Virus record (IMG/VR): IMGVR_UViG_3300034096_000988
Location: 1 to 28,385 of that record
Source of the DNA: a virus
Direction: 5' to 3' (one strand)
Length of the DNA stretch: 28,385 bases
Part shown: piece after piece, positions 6,437 to 12,642 of the stretch
Position numbering within the stretch: position 1 is the stretch's first letter
Layout: the number at the start of each line of letters is the position of its first letter
Translations under genes and position numbers: made by a program
The notes under the pieces: model-generated
Told to the model about the DNA's origin: nothing
The model's database searches: none
Seen by the model: the letters and a program-made list of their open reading frames with translations, nothing else

Positions 6437-7154
6437 TTGTCACCTCCTGAATCCACTCGGCTTTGAAGCCCTGCCAGTTTCGTTCGATTGAAATTGTCAC
6501 CGCCTGGGTGATAGGAATGCCCGCTTTGAGGCTTTCGCGCTGAAAGCCATCAAGAGCGGTTTTTGTTATGGGTGCCTCCTTGCTTTTCCGGTGCCGGATA
6601 AAATCCGTCGCTAGATTTCCGTCAATGCCGTATTCGGCCAACAGAGCCAAATCAGGCTTTGGTTTTTCTTTTTGGTATTTTTTCTTTTCTATTTCTGTAT
6701 CTGTATCTGTATCTGTATCTTTATGGTTGAAAATTCGTTGATCGTTCGTGTCCGATTCGTTTACGATTCGTTTACGATTCGTTGCGGATTCGTTTAACGA
6801 TTCGTTCGTTTTTTCGGATTTTTTGGCCTTTTTGGCTTCCGCCGCCGCTTTTCCGGCTGCTGATTGCTTTTCAAGCCTTTCGTTTACAACTTCAAGGTCA
6901 CGATCAATTCGAGGGTGCCGCCATTCCGTTTCCGAAACGATGAAATATTCTTTTAGGCTCCGTTCAAGATTCGTCCACGATTCGTTATCGACTCGTGCAA
7001 TTCTCGCTAACCTTTCGCGGTTGTTTGGTAATGGCTTCCCTCGCTGCCAGTAGTTAAAGATTAAGAGCAAATAAGCCCCGTGTTCCTCGGTGGTTAAATG
7101 CGCCGTGTCGGCTAGGTAGTCAGCTATGTAAAGCTGTATATATGGCAGCGCCAT
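6297..7154 (-). CDS. DUF1376 replication initiator-like protein (lambda O position)
   Basis: A 285-residue protein. The N-terminal domain, MALPYIQLYIADYLADTAHLTTEEHGAYLLL in outline, is typical of DUF1376/YdaU phage proteins and has a winged-helix-like character. A low-complexity linker of Lys/Glu, repeated NES/NDQ residues and a DT repeat lies at about 100-155, followed by a conserved C-terminal WQGFKAEW region. It sits between cro and the P-like gene, which is the lambda O position, so origin recognition is likely. The linker DNA contains 11-bp-phased repeats that may be the origin. Its ATG follows GGCGGG and starts 1 bp after the cro-like stop. Confidence 0.8.
   Translation of the reverse strand: MALPYIQLYIADYLADTAHLTTEEHGAYLLLIFNYWQRGKPLPNNRERLARIARVDNESWTNLERSLKEYFIVSETEWRHPRIDRDLEVVNERLEKQSAAGKAAAEAKKAKKSEKTNESLNESATNRKRIVNESDTNDQRIFNHKDTDTDTDTEIEKKKYQKEKPKPDLALLAEYGIDGNLATDFIRHRKSKEAPITKTALDGFQRESLKAGIPITQAVTISIERNWQGFKAEWIQEVTSAASGSNSRSGAKGVGARINEIMAEEWTNPEADSSVICTIPSNLGG
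6732..6997. repeat. Iteron clusters, likely replication origin
   Basis: GATTCGTT repeats begin at 6754, 6765, 6776, 6787 and 6799, and related copies at 6968 (GATTCGTC), 6979 (GATTCGTT) and 6990 (GACTCGTG). A degenerate copy, AATTCGTT, is at 6732. Spacing is 11-12 bp, about one helical turn. On the downstream side, in the gene's reading direction, 6655-6725 is rich in T runs on the plus strand and could melt easily. Lambda ori has the same order inside gene O: iterons and then an AT-rich stretch. Confidence 0.65.
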
Positions 7155-7155
7155 G

Positions 7156-7392
7156 TCAACCCGCCTTTGGGTTCCCCGGCTTGTATTCGGGGATTCCCTG
7201 GAACAATGGCAGCACCTCGGCCGGGTGAACTTGCCAGCCGGTTTGCTCGCATAAATTCCGGCATAATTCCGGGCTTGGACTTCGGTGGCCGTTGACGATC
7301 TGCTTTAAATAGACCTTTTTGGTGCCGGAACTTTCGGCCCATTCTTTAAACTTGTCTTTCGGCAAAGTCGCCGCGTATTCTCTGATGTTCAT
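7156..7392 (-). CDS. Cro-like HTH regulator (YdaS type)
   Basis: A 78-residue protein. The segment from KDKFKEWAESSGTKKVYLKQ to residue 55 has a helix-turn-helix resembling YdaS-like Cro proteins. It is divergent from the S24-fold repressor across a 124-bp intergenic region with two operators, so it probably opposes the repressor and commits the phage to lysis. AAAGGA lies 6 nt before its ATG. It is the first gene of the rightward-equivalent operon containing the replication genes. Confidence 0.8.
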   Translation of the reverse strand: MNIREYAATLPKDKFKEWAESSGTKKVYLKQIVNGHRSPSPELCRNLCEQTGWQVHPAEVLPLFQGIPEYKPGNPKAG

Positions 7393-7430
7393 AATTTTCC
7401 TTTGGTTTGTGGGGTTTTAATCCACGGCTA

Positions 7431-7459
7431 AATATAGCGCCGTGCTAAATAAAATTCAA
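7431..7459 (-). promoter_or_regulatory. cro-like operon promoter
   Basis: On the minus strand, TTGAAT (7459-7454) and TATATT (7436-7431) are separated by 17 bp. The predicted start is near 7424, about 32 nt before the cro-like ATG. Operator 7435-7447 covers the spacer end and -10 box, so repressor binding should block it. A second TATAAT (7469-7464) directly follows operator 7468-7480 and may serve an alternative start, though its -35 is poor. Confidence 0.6.
7435..7447. promoter_or_regulatory. Repressor operator O1
   Basis: TAGCGCCGTGCTA fits the 13-bp consensus TAGC-N5-GCTA found at seven regulatory positions in this window. It overlaps the -10 box of the cro-like promoter. An identical copy lies at 8336-8348. 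Confidence 0.7.
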
Positions 7460-7467
7460 GAAAATTA

Positions 7468-7480
7468 TAGCATCATGCTA
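7468..7480. promoter_or_regulatory. Repressor operator O2
   Basis: TAGCATCATGCTA is a nearly perfect dyad of the same consensus, starting 33 bp (about three helical turns) from O1 and ending 2 bp before the -35 of the repressor promoter. That is where a bound repressor could touch RNA polymerase and stimulate its own gene, as lambda CI does from OR2. A right half-site, ATAGTGCTA, at 7498-7506 may be a weak third operator over the repressor -10. Confidence 0.7.
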
Positions 7481-7481
7481 A

Positions 7482-7510
7482 TTGTGCAGGCCGCTAAATA
7501 GTGCTATTGT
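7482..7510 (+). promoter_or_regulatory. Repressor maintenance promoter, likely leaderless transcript
   Basis: TTGTGC (7482-7487) and TATTGT (7505-7510) are 17 bp apart. The expected start, 6-7 nt after the -10, falls on or next to the A of the repressor ATG at 7517. No Shine-Dalgarno-like purine run precedes that ATG, which agrees with a leaderless mRNA like lambda cI from PRM. Confidence 0.55.
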
Positions 7511-7516
7511 TTTCAC

Positions 7517-8164
7517 ATGGACATTGCACGCATTAGATTTCAGAATTTAACCGGCTTGCTGAAGAGGTACAGAACTCAAACAGATTTCGCCACCGCTGTT
7601 GATACGGCCCCGGCTTACATAAGCCAGCTAATATCCGCAAGTCGAAAAAAAGACGGTAAACGCGGGGTCGGAAACGACTTTGCAAGAAAAATTGAGCGTC
7701 AGCTTAATTTGCCGTATGGGTGGATGGACGCCGCGCATAATGAACCAAAGGAACAAAGCAACGTGCAGCGCCTAACTTTTGCCGGTGGGAAGGTTCCGGT
7801 TTTACCCTGGGAAGCTGCCAAACTAAACCCTCCATCATCTGCCATGAAATCAGAAACTACTGAATGGATACAAACTGGCGGTAACTATTCCGCTGAAACT
7901 TACGCGTTGAGAGTTGAGGGCGACGCAATGTCGCCAGACTTCCCGTCCGGGACAGTCATTATTGTGGATCCGTTGGCCCAATATAAGCCAGAAAGCTTTG
8001 TCATCGTACAAGATGGCGAAAGCGTCCAGTTCAAGCAATTGATACAGGACGGACTTGATTTATATCTGAAGCCGTGCAACCCGCAATATCCTATAAAACC
8101 ACTCGGCACCGGAAATATAGTCGGCGTCGTTTGCGAATCGATACAATTCAGGCGCTTAATCTAG
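7517..8164 (+). CDS. CI-like repressor, LexA/S24 fold without catalytic Ser
   Basis: A 215-residue protein. An N-terminal helix-turn-helix covers about residues 8-68 (QTDFATAVDTAPAYISQLIS), then a linker and a C-terminal S24 domain. The canonical nucleophile motif GDSM is GDAM here (residues 135-138), with Ala137 in the Ser position, while the general-base Lys is retained in QFKQL (Lys173). An Ala-Gly pair at 89-90 in the hinge resembles a self-cleavage site. It should hold lysogeny by binding TAGC-N5-GCTA operators, but RecA-stimulated self-cleavage looks disabled. Related phage repressors with GDAM exist, so this is probably stable rather than a mutation. A terminator follows. Confidence 0.88.
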   Translation: MDIARIRFQNLTGLLKRYRTQTDFATAVDTAPAYISQLISASRKKDGKRGVGNDFARKIERQLNLPYGWMDAAHNEPKEQSNVQRLTFAGGKVPVLPWEAAKLNPPSSAMKSETTEWIQTGGNYSAETYALRVEGDAMSPDFPSGTVIIVDPLAQYKPESFVIVQDGESVQFKQLIQDGLDLYLKPCNPQYPIKPLGTGNIVGVVCESIQFRRLI

Positions 8165-8186
8165 CAATTATTCCATTCTACAAACT

Positions 8187-8210
8187 AGCCCGCCGCGTGC
8201 GGGCTTTTTT
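8187..8210 (+). terminator. Rho-independent terminator after the repressor gene
   Basis: AGCCCGC (8187-8193) pairs with GCGGGCT (8199-8205) over a 5-nt loop, followed by a T run to 8210. It lies 23 bp after the repressor stop and isolates that gene from the operon downstream. Confidence 0.85.
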
Positions 8211-8335
8211 ATACCTGAAATCCAGCGCCAAGCTATAAAAATCCGCCCAAATCAAAAAAAATTCAAAAAAATTAAACCCTGCAACCCGCGACTAGCAAGG
8301 AATCGAAAAAAAATAATGAATTTTTTTAAAAATAT

Positions 8336-8376
8336 TAGCGCCGTGCTATTGCTTTAATCTAGCGTAGAGCTATGAT
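8336..8376 (+). promoter_or_regulatory. Promoter with paired operators upstream of the DUF932 gene
   Basis: Two operators, TAGCGCCGTGCTA (8336-8348) and TAGCGTAGAGCTA (8360-8372), flank and overlap a promoter with -35 TTGCTT (8349-8354) and -10 TATGAT (8371-8376), 16 bp apart. The first operator abuts the -35, and the second fills the spacer and enters the -10. The expected start is near 8383. The 8211-8335 stretch before it is strongly A/T-rich and holds no gene; it may help polymerase binding. Confidence 0.65.
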
Positions 8377-8429
8377 TATTGCAAGCCCGGACGGGTGGAT
8401 AACCAAAACTAATCATAGGAATAAAAATC

Positions 8430-9413
8430 ATGGCTCACGAAATCACAATAAAAGCAAACGGCACAGCAGAAATGGCCTTTACCGGCAAAACCCCATGGCA
8501 CGGACTTGGCCAAAACATCGACCCGAACGCATCCATTTATGAATGGGTTCAGGCTGCGGGCTTGAACTGGTCAATTGAGCGCAGCCCGGTTCAGTATATG
8601 AATGGCGAAATGCATACCATGACAGGCCGCGACGTTCTGTATCGCTCAGACAATAATGAAGCCCTGAGCGTTGTAAGCTCAAGATACCAAATCGTTCAGC
8701 CTTATGATGTGCTGGAATTCTTCAGGGATTTGGTTGAAACCAAGGGCTTCCAAATCGAAACAGCCGGGTCGCTATTCGGTGGCTCAAGAATTTGGGCGTT
8801 AGCGCGAATCAATCGCGACGAGGTGATAAAAGACGGCGATAAAGTTTCAGGTTATTTGCTGCTTTCTACCAGCTGCGACGGCGGATTGGCCACCAGCGCT
8901 CAGTTCACTAGCGTTAGGGTTGTATGCAATAACACCCTGAGAATGGCGAACCACGATACCGATCAAAAAGGCTTTACCAAAATCTCGATCCCGCACAGCA
9001 CTAAATTCGATCCAGTCGCCGTCAAAATCGCCCTGGGGGTTGCCGACAAGCGCTTCGACACATTCATTTCTGAAGGCCGCAAGTTGGCCGAAAAAATGAT
9101 CTCAGACGACGCCAAAGACGACTTTTTGAAGCTGCTCCTAAAAGACACAACGGACGCCCAAGACATCAGCAAAACCAAGGCCTATCAAACCATCAACAAC
9201 CTATATAACGGCGCTGGCATGGGCTCATTAATGGAAAGCGCTGACGGCACCGCATGGGGTTTGCTGAATGCAGTTACCCAATATGTTGACCATGAAAAGC
9301 CCGCAAAATCGACTGACTACCGCCTTGATGCCGCTTGGTACGGCTCTGGCGCAAAACTGAAAGACCGCGCCTTTGAACTGGCTTTGGCGATGCCTGCCAA
9401 AAAGTTCTTTTAA
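8430..9413 (+). CDS. DUF932 phage/plasmid-like protein
   Basis: A 327-residue protein of the DUF932 family: the N-terminus contains GKTPWHGLGQNIDPNASIYEW, and SVVSSRYQIVQPYDVLEFF and VRVVCNNTLRMA follow, all hallmark segments. The family is frequent in phages and plasmids and its molecular function is unknown. AGGA lies 10 nt before the ATG. The gene is flanked by its own repressor-controlled promoter and a strong terminator, so it is a one-gene early unit, suggesting a role at infection or induction that is harmful in a lysogen. That role is inference. Confidence 0.9.
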   Translation: MAHEITIKANGTAEMAFTGKTPWHGLGQNIDPNASIYEWVQAAGLNWSIERSPVQYMNGEMHTMTGRDVLYRSDNNEALSVVSSRYQIVQPYDVLEFFRDLVETKGFQIETAGSLFGGSRIWALARINRDEVIKDGDKVSGYLLLSTSCDGGLATSAQFTSVRVVCNNTLRMANHDTDQKGFTKISIPHSTKFDPVAVKIALGVADKRFDTFISEGRKLAEKMISDDAKDDFLKLLLKDTTDAQDISKTKAYQTINNLYNGAGMGSLMESADGTAWGLLNAVTQYVDHEKPAKSTDYRLDAAWYGSGAKLKDRAFELALAMPAKKFF

Positions 9414-9432
9414 CCGCTGTACCTCCAACTCA

Positions 9433-9456
9433 ACCGGGCTTCGGCCCGGTCTTTTT
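9433..9456 (+). terminator. Strong rho-independent terminator after the DUF932 gene
   Basis: ACCGGGC (9433-9439) and GCCCGGT (9444-9450) form a 7-bp stem closed by a TTCG tetraloop, followed by CTTTTT. It starts 20 bp after the stop codon. The genes that follow have no clear promoter before 10499, so they rely on read-through, antitermination or an unseen promoter. Confidence 0.85.
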
Positions 9457-9471
9457 AAGGGTATTTGAGAA

Positions 9472-9603
9472 ATGAAAAATAACATCTTTGTATCGGCTGA
9501 CGAAAGCTTCAAAACAGCCGCCGCCTATGTGGCAATCATGGCCGCAATTGCCGTCGGCGCAATCGCTATTAACTTTTACATTCTTTATAAGTTCATTATT
9601 TAA
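9472..9603 (+). CDS. Small membrane protein (43 aa)
   Basis: A short frame beginning MKNNIFVSADESFKTAAAYV with one hydrophobic segment of about 24 residues (AYVAIMAAIAVGAIAINFYI) and ending KFII. A GAGA ribosome site precedes the ATG and the next gene starts 12 bp after the stop. Single-span proteins of this size are common in early phage operons, where some cause superinfection exclusion. No family was recognised. Confidence 0.5.
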   Translation: MKNNIFVSADESFKTAAAYVAIMAAIAVGAIAINFYILYKFII

Positions 9604-9615
9604 AAAGGGGGTTTT

Positions 9616-9915
9616 ATGTATGTGCACGAAAAAAAGGCCTTTTCAATGATCTGCCCTGAAATGTCATCCGTCACTACTGACGCTAGCTTTATTAAGTGCA
9701 AAGGCTCTGAGTGCATGGCTTGGCGGTTTGACAACCCTCCATTAAGGCGAATTGTCCCGGCTGAAGGGGACTATAAATTCGCGCCACCTAGCTATGCCTT
9801 TGACCTTGTTACTGCTGAAAATAACGAAGATGGTGACGGCGATATATGGGTTGAAAACAATGAAAGCCTTAACGAAAGACGATTGGGCTTTTGCGGCCTT
9901 GCGGGGAAGCCATGA
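9616..9915 (+). CDS. Hypothetical phage protein with CKGSECMAWR motif
   Basis: A 99-residue protein with CPEMS near the N-terminus, CKGSECMAWR at about 29-38 and a C-terminal GFCGLAGKP. These Cys-containing blocks recur in small phage early proteins of unknown role and may bind zinc. A GGGGG ribosome site lies upstream. Its stop overlaps the start of the next gene (ATGA at 9912-9915). Confidence 0.7.
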   Translation: MYVHEKKAFSMICPEMSSVTTDASFIKCKGSECMAWRFDNPPLRRIVPAEGDYKFAPPSYAFDLVTAENNEDGDGDIWVENNESLNERRLGFCGLAGKP

Positions 9916-10181
9916 ACAGCATTGAGGCTAAAAAATTAGCTGACCAAATGATTTTTGGAGTGCTTAAAGACAACCCAAAATCAACAGCCCTTGAAATATT
10001 CAACAAGCTGAAACCAACCGTCAAAAACAAAGGGTCATTGAAAGCCGCTCTACCTGAAAGCGACCAAACGATAAGGGAACGATTAAGGGTCGCGGAAAAA
10101 AATGGTTATGTTTTAGGGGAAGTTCGGCAAAAAACGGTTTTAACAGAATGGTCATTAACAGAAGAGGGGCACCAACCATGA
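9912..10181 (+). CDS. Small winged-helix-like protein
   Basis: An 89-residue protein beginning MNSIEAKKLADQM. The middle, STALEIFNKLKP then TIRERLRVAEKNGYV, and the end, VLTEWSLTEEGHQP, resemble a winged-helix DNA-binding domain. The ATG at 9912 is chosen over an upstream start at 9891 because GGGGAAG precedes it and it makes an ATGA junction with the previous stop. An early regulatory role is possible but unproven. Confidence 0.6.
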   Translation: MNSIEAKKLADQMIFGVLKDNPKSTALEIFNKLKPTVKNKGSLKAALPESDQTIRERLRVAEKNGYVLGEVRQKTVLTEWSLTEEGHQP

Positions 10182-10477
10182 TCTGCTTTGTATCAAACCA
10201 AGAACGCAACCATCAAGCCGATGTTGAAGCTAGTGAGCGAAGAGCTGAAGCGCTGGCCGCGAAAGCTGCCGAAATGATGAAGCCCGACAAGCTTTATTAC
10301 CCTTATCAGGGGTTTATATTGCTGTGCATGATTCTCGAAAGCCAAGACAGCCAGCTTGACGATATCGTTAAAGCCATCCTGGACAAAAGCGCTGCTGACT
10401 TGCTTGATTCTATGCTACACAACAAGGCCGCCGAACTAGCAGAAAACTATATAAAAAGCCATAGCGGCCATTATTAG
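10178..10477 (+). CDS. Hypothetical early protein
   Basis: A 99-residue protein from the ATG at 10178, which forms an ATGA junction with the preceding stop. The N-terminal half is charged and Ala-rich helix (ASERRAEALAAKAAEMM). No family was recognised. The stop is followed by an A/T-rich stretch leading into the recombination operon promoter. Confidence 0.55.
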   Translation: MICFVSNQERNHQADVEASERRAEALAAKAAEMMKPDKLYYPYQGFILLCMILESQDSQLDDIVKAILDKSAADLLDSMLHNKAAELAENYIKSHSGHY

Positions 10478-10498
10478 CAATTTTTTTTACAAAAATAT

Positions 10499-10538
10499 TA
10501 GCAAAACGCTATTAATCGATTTAGCAAGGCGCTATAAT
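10499..10538 (+). promoter_or_regulatory. Promoter with paired operators for the recombination operon
   Basis: Operators TAGCAAAACGCTA (10499-10511) and TAGCAAGGCGCTA (10522-10534) start 23 bp apart. A consensus -10, TATAAT (10533-10538), overlaps the last two bases of the second operator. The -35 is poor (TATTAA, 10510-10515, 17-bp spacer). The layout and the preceding T-run plus AAAATATTAGC context closely match the promoter module at 8336, which suggests common origin. Confidence 0.65.
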
Positions 10539-10569
10539 CAGCGCCTCAGCAAAAAAAGGAAAACGCACC

Positions 10570-11361
10570 ATGCAAATAATAGAAAAGCTACCGTTTGACG
10601 AGTATTGCGCCCTGGAAGGGTACATCAATAATTCGGCGCTTAAGCTGATAAATCAAAGCCCCGCTCACTACAAGGCGTCACTTGAAGAGCCAATGGAAGA
10701 GTCAAGCGCTTTGCTTATCGGCCACGCTTCCCACACCGCCATACTTGAGCCGGAATTATTCCAGTCAAGTTATTCGGTTTTTCCTGACAACTTGACCAAG
10801 CAGACGAAAGACGGGAAGAACGAGTGGGCAAGACTTGAAGCGTTAGGGCTTCCGATCCTTAGGTTTTCGGAATGGGAAGCCGCTGTCAAGTTGTCTGCAG
10901 CTGTAAAGTATCACCCGACCGCTTCAGAGTTGCTGCAAGGCAAGAAAGAACTAACCATCTTGTCTGAGCTTCAGCAAACAAAAGTTAAGGCTCGGCTCGA
11001 CTGCCTGATTGACGGCATTATTGTTGACGTCAAGACCACTGAGGACGCAAGCCCTGAGGCCTTTAGCCGAACCATTTACAACTACGAATACCATCAACAG
11101 GCTGCATTTTACCTGGACGCCGCTAATGCCTGCGGGCTTGAAGTTGGGCAGTTCATTTTCATTGCAGTTGAAAAAAAGCCGCCCTATGCAATCGGCATTT
11201 ACCAGCTTGACGCTGACGCCATAACTGAGGGTAGAGCGCTATACAGAAAGGCTCTGAAGGCTTACGAAACCGCTGAAGCTTTCGACTATTGGCCCGGATA
11301 TTCCACCCTGATCCAAGCTATATCACTGCCCCACTGGGTAAGGAGAATTAACCATGATTAG
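10570..11361 (+). CDS. PD-(D/E)XK exonuclease, RecE C-terminal/DUF3799 type
   Basis: A 263-residue protein. The N-terminus (YINNSALKLINQSPAHYKA) and GHASHTAILEPELF are family hallmarks. Catalytic residues fit Glu133 (LSE), Asp144 (KARLDCLIDG), Asp153 and Lys155 (IIVDVKTT), with YHQQAAFYLD after them. It should resect one strand of double-stranded DNA ends, leaving ssDNA for the RecT-type annealing protein encoded two genes downstream. AAGGA precedes the ATG. It is the first gene of an operator-controlled operon. Confidence 0.9.
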   Translation: MQIIEKLPFDEYCALEGYINNSALKLINQSPAHYKASLEEPMEESSALLIGHASHTAILEPELFQSSYSVFPDNLTKQTKDGKNEWARLEALGLPILRFSEWEAAVKLSAAVKYHPTASELLQGKKELTILSELQQTKVKARLDCLIDGIIVDVKTTEDASPEAFSRTIYNYEYHQQAAFYLDAANACGLEVGQFIFIAVEKKPPYAIGIYQLDADAITEGRALYRKALKAYETAEAFDYWPGYSTLIQAISLPHWVRRINHD

Positions 11362-11527
11362 CTTTTTAATTTTTCACAACCTGGACAACGCAAACGCTGA
11401 AGCGACAAGGCTTACAAAGATGTCCGGCACATACTGGTCAACCAAGCGCCTTGAATCAAAACAATGGGTGGTAACTGACGAATACCATCCGAAAAAATCA
11501 TCAACCCAACCAAAGGAATCAAAATGA
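11354..11527 (+). CDS. Hypothetical 57-aa protein between exonuclease and RecT
   Basis: The frame begins MISFLIFHNLDNANAEATRL and is tightly packed: it overlaps the exonuclease stop by 8 bp and meets recT through ATGA at 11524-11527. An AGGAGA ribosome site lies just upstream of the ATG. The N-terminus is hydrophobic and the C-terminus Lys/Ser/Pro-rich. No family was recognised, but the packing makes it a credible gene. Confidence 0.6.
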   Translation: MISFLIFHNLDNANAEATRLTKMSGTYWSTKRLESKQWVVTDEYHPKKSSTQPKESK

Positions 11528-12642
11528 ACGCCGCTGAAATGATAAACGCCCCTAGCAACGCAATTTTGCCAGTTGCCTACCCTGACGCTGATTTTAAGCG
11601 CCTGATTGAAAAGGACGCCACCAGCGTTCCCGACATCACTTTCAACGACGGCAATTTCAGCCGCGCCGAAAGGTTAGCCAAGCTCATGGCCTCCGGTGCT
11701 GCCACCGTCCCGCGCCATCTTCGCGGCAACGTGGCCGACTGCTTTGCCATCGTGCTACAAACCTTCGCATGGGGTCTGAACAATCCCTTTGCCGTGGCCA
11801 GCAAAACCCACATGATTAATGACATCCTTTGCTATGAAGCCCAGCTTGTCAACGCCGTTATTCAATCCAGTGGGGTGATTAAGGGTCATTTTCATTATGA
11901 CTATAAGGGCGACGGCGCCACGCTCGAGTGCAGGGTAGGCGCTATCCTTTCCGGCTCAAACGAAATCACCTGGGGTGAATGGCTTTCAAATAATAGCGTA
12001 ACAGTCAGAAACTCCCCGCTCTGGAAAACCAACCCGCGCCAACAGCTTGGCTATTTGCAGGTCAAAAATTGGGCTCGATCGTTCTACCCTGGCGCTTTGC
12101 TTGGCGTCTATACGCCTGACGAGCTTTTTGACGATGTTGGCGCTGAATATGACTCGATCAAAAGCGTAGACCTTTCAACGCCCGAACATGAAGCCCTGGC
12201 GATTATTGACGAAATCAACGCCACCGGCTCAATCGATCAATTGCAGCTCTTGAAATCAAAAGCCGATTTGGTCAAGGGTGAAATCAGAAAGAGGGTGCTT
12301 GAGGCTTACAAAGCTAAGCGAAAAGCGCTGACCGCTTCCAATCAGGAACAAGCCGCCCCGGCTCAAGAGCCCGATCAACCAAAAGCTGAAGCGCTGCCCG
12401 ATGAAGAGCCCGCGACCATTGAAATCGATAACGCGGTCATCGTTGATGAAGAGCTTAACGCCATCGACCAAGATACCGGCGAAATTCTGGACGGCTATAC
12501 CGACTTAAGACTGGCCATCAGCGAGTGCGCCACCCTTAGCGACTTGGCTAGGATTTTAAAGTCAATGCCGCCTCAAGCTAAAGCCGATCTGAAAGCCGAA
12601 CTATCAGCTCAGCAAGTAAAAATCAACGAGGCTAAAAAATGA
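11524..12642 (+). CDS. recT: RecT-family ssDNA annealing protein with C-terminal extension
   Basis: A 372-residue protein. The RecT core contains VPRHLRGNVADCFAIVLQTF, NPFAVASKTHMINDILCYEA, EITWGEWL and a segment from NSPLWKTNPRQQLGYLQVKN. It binds ssDNA made by the exonuclease and anneals homologous strands. After about residue 245 there is an extension: a helical Lys/Arg-rich stretch, an acidic Pro/Ala linker, and a short helical end (DLARILKSMPPQAKADLKAE) that could contact partners. ATGA junctions join it to genes on both sides. Confidence 0.9.
   Translation: MNAAEMINAPSNAILPVAYPDADFKRLIEKDATSVPDITFNDGNFSRAERLAKLMASGAATVPRHLRGNVADCFAIVLQTFAWGLNNPFAVASKTHMINDILCYEAQLVNAVIQSSGVIKGHFHYDYKGDGATLECRVGAILSGSNEITWGEWLSNNSVTVRNSPLWKTNPRQQLGYLQVKNWARSFYPGALLGVYTPDELFDDVGAEYDSIKSVDLSTPEHEALAIIDEINATGSIDQLQLLKSKADLVKGEIRKRVLEAYKAKRKALTASNQEQAAPAQEPDQPKAEALPDEEPATIEIDNAVIVDEELNAIDQDTGEILDGYTDLRLAISECATLSDLARILKSMPPQAKADLKAELSAQQVKINEAKK

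Noticed and set aside
6693-6722. Hexanucleotide repeat TCTGTA in the DUF1376 gene as a phase-variation tract
   Set aside because: The unit is 6 bp, so copy changes keep the frame and only vary the number of Asp-Thr pairs in a linker.
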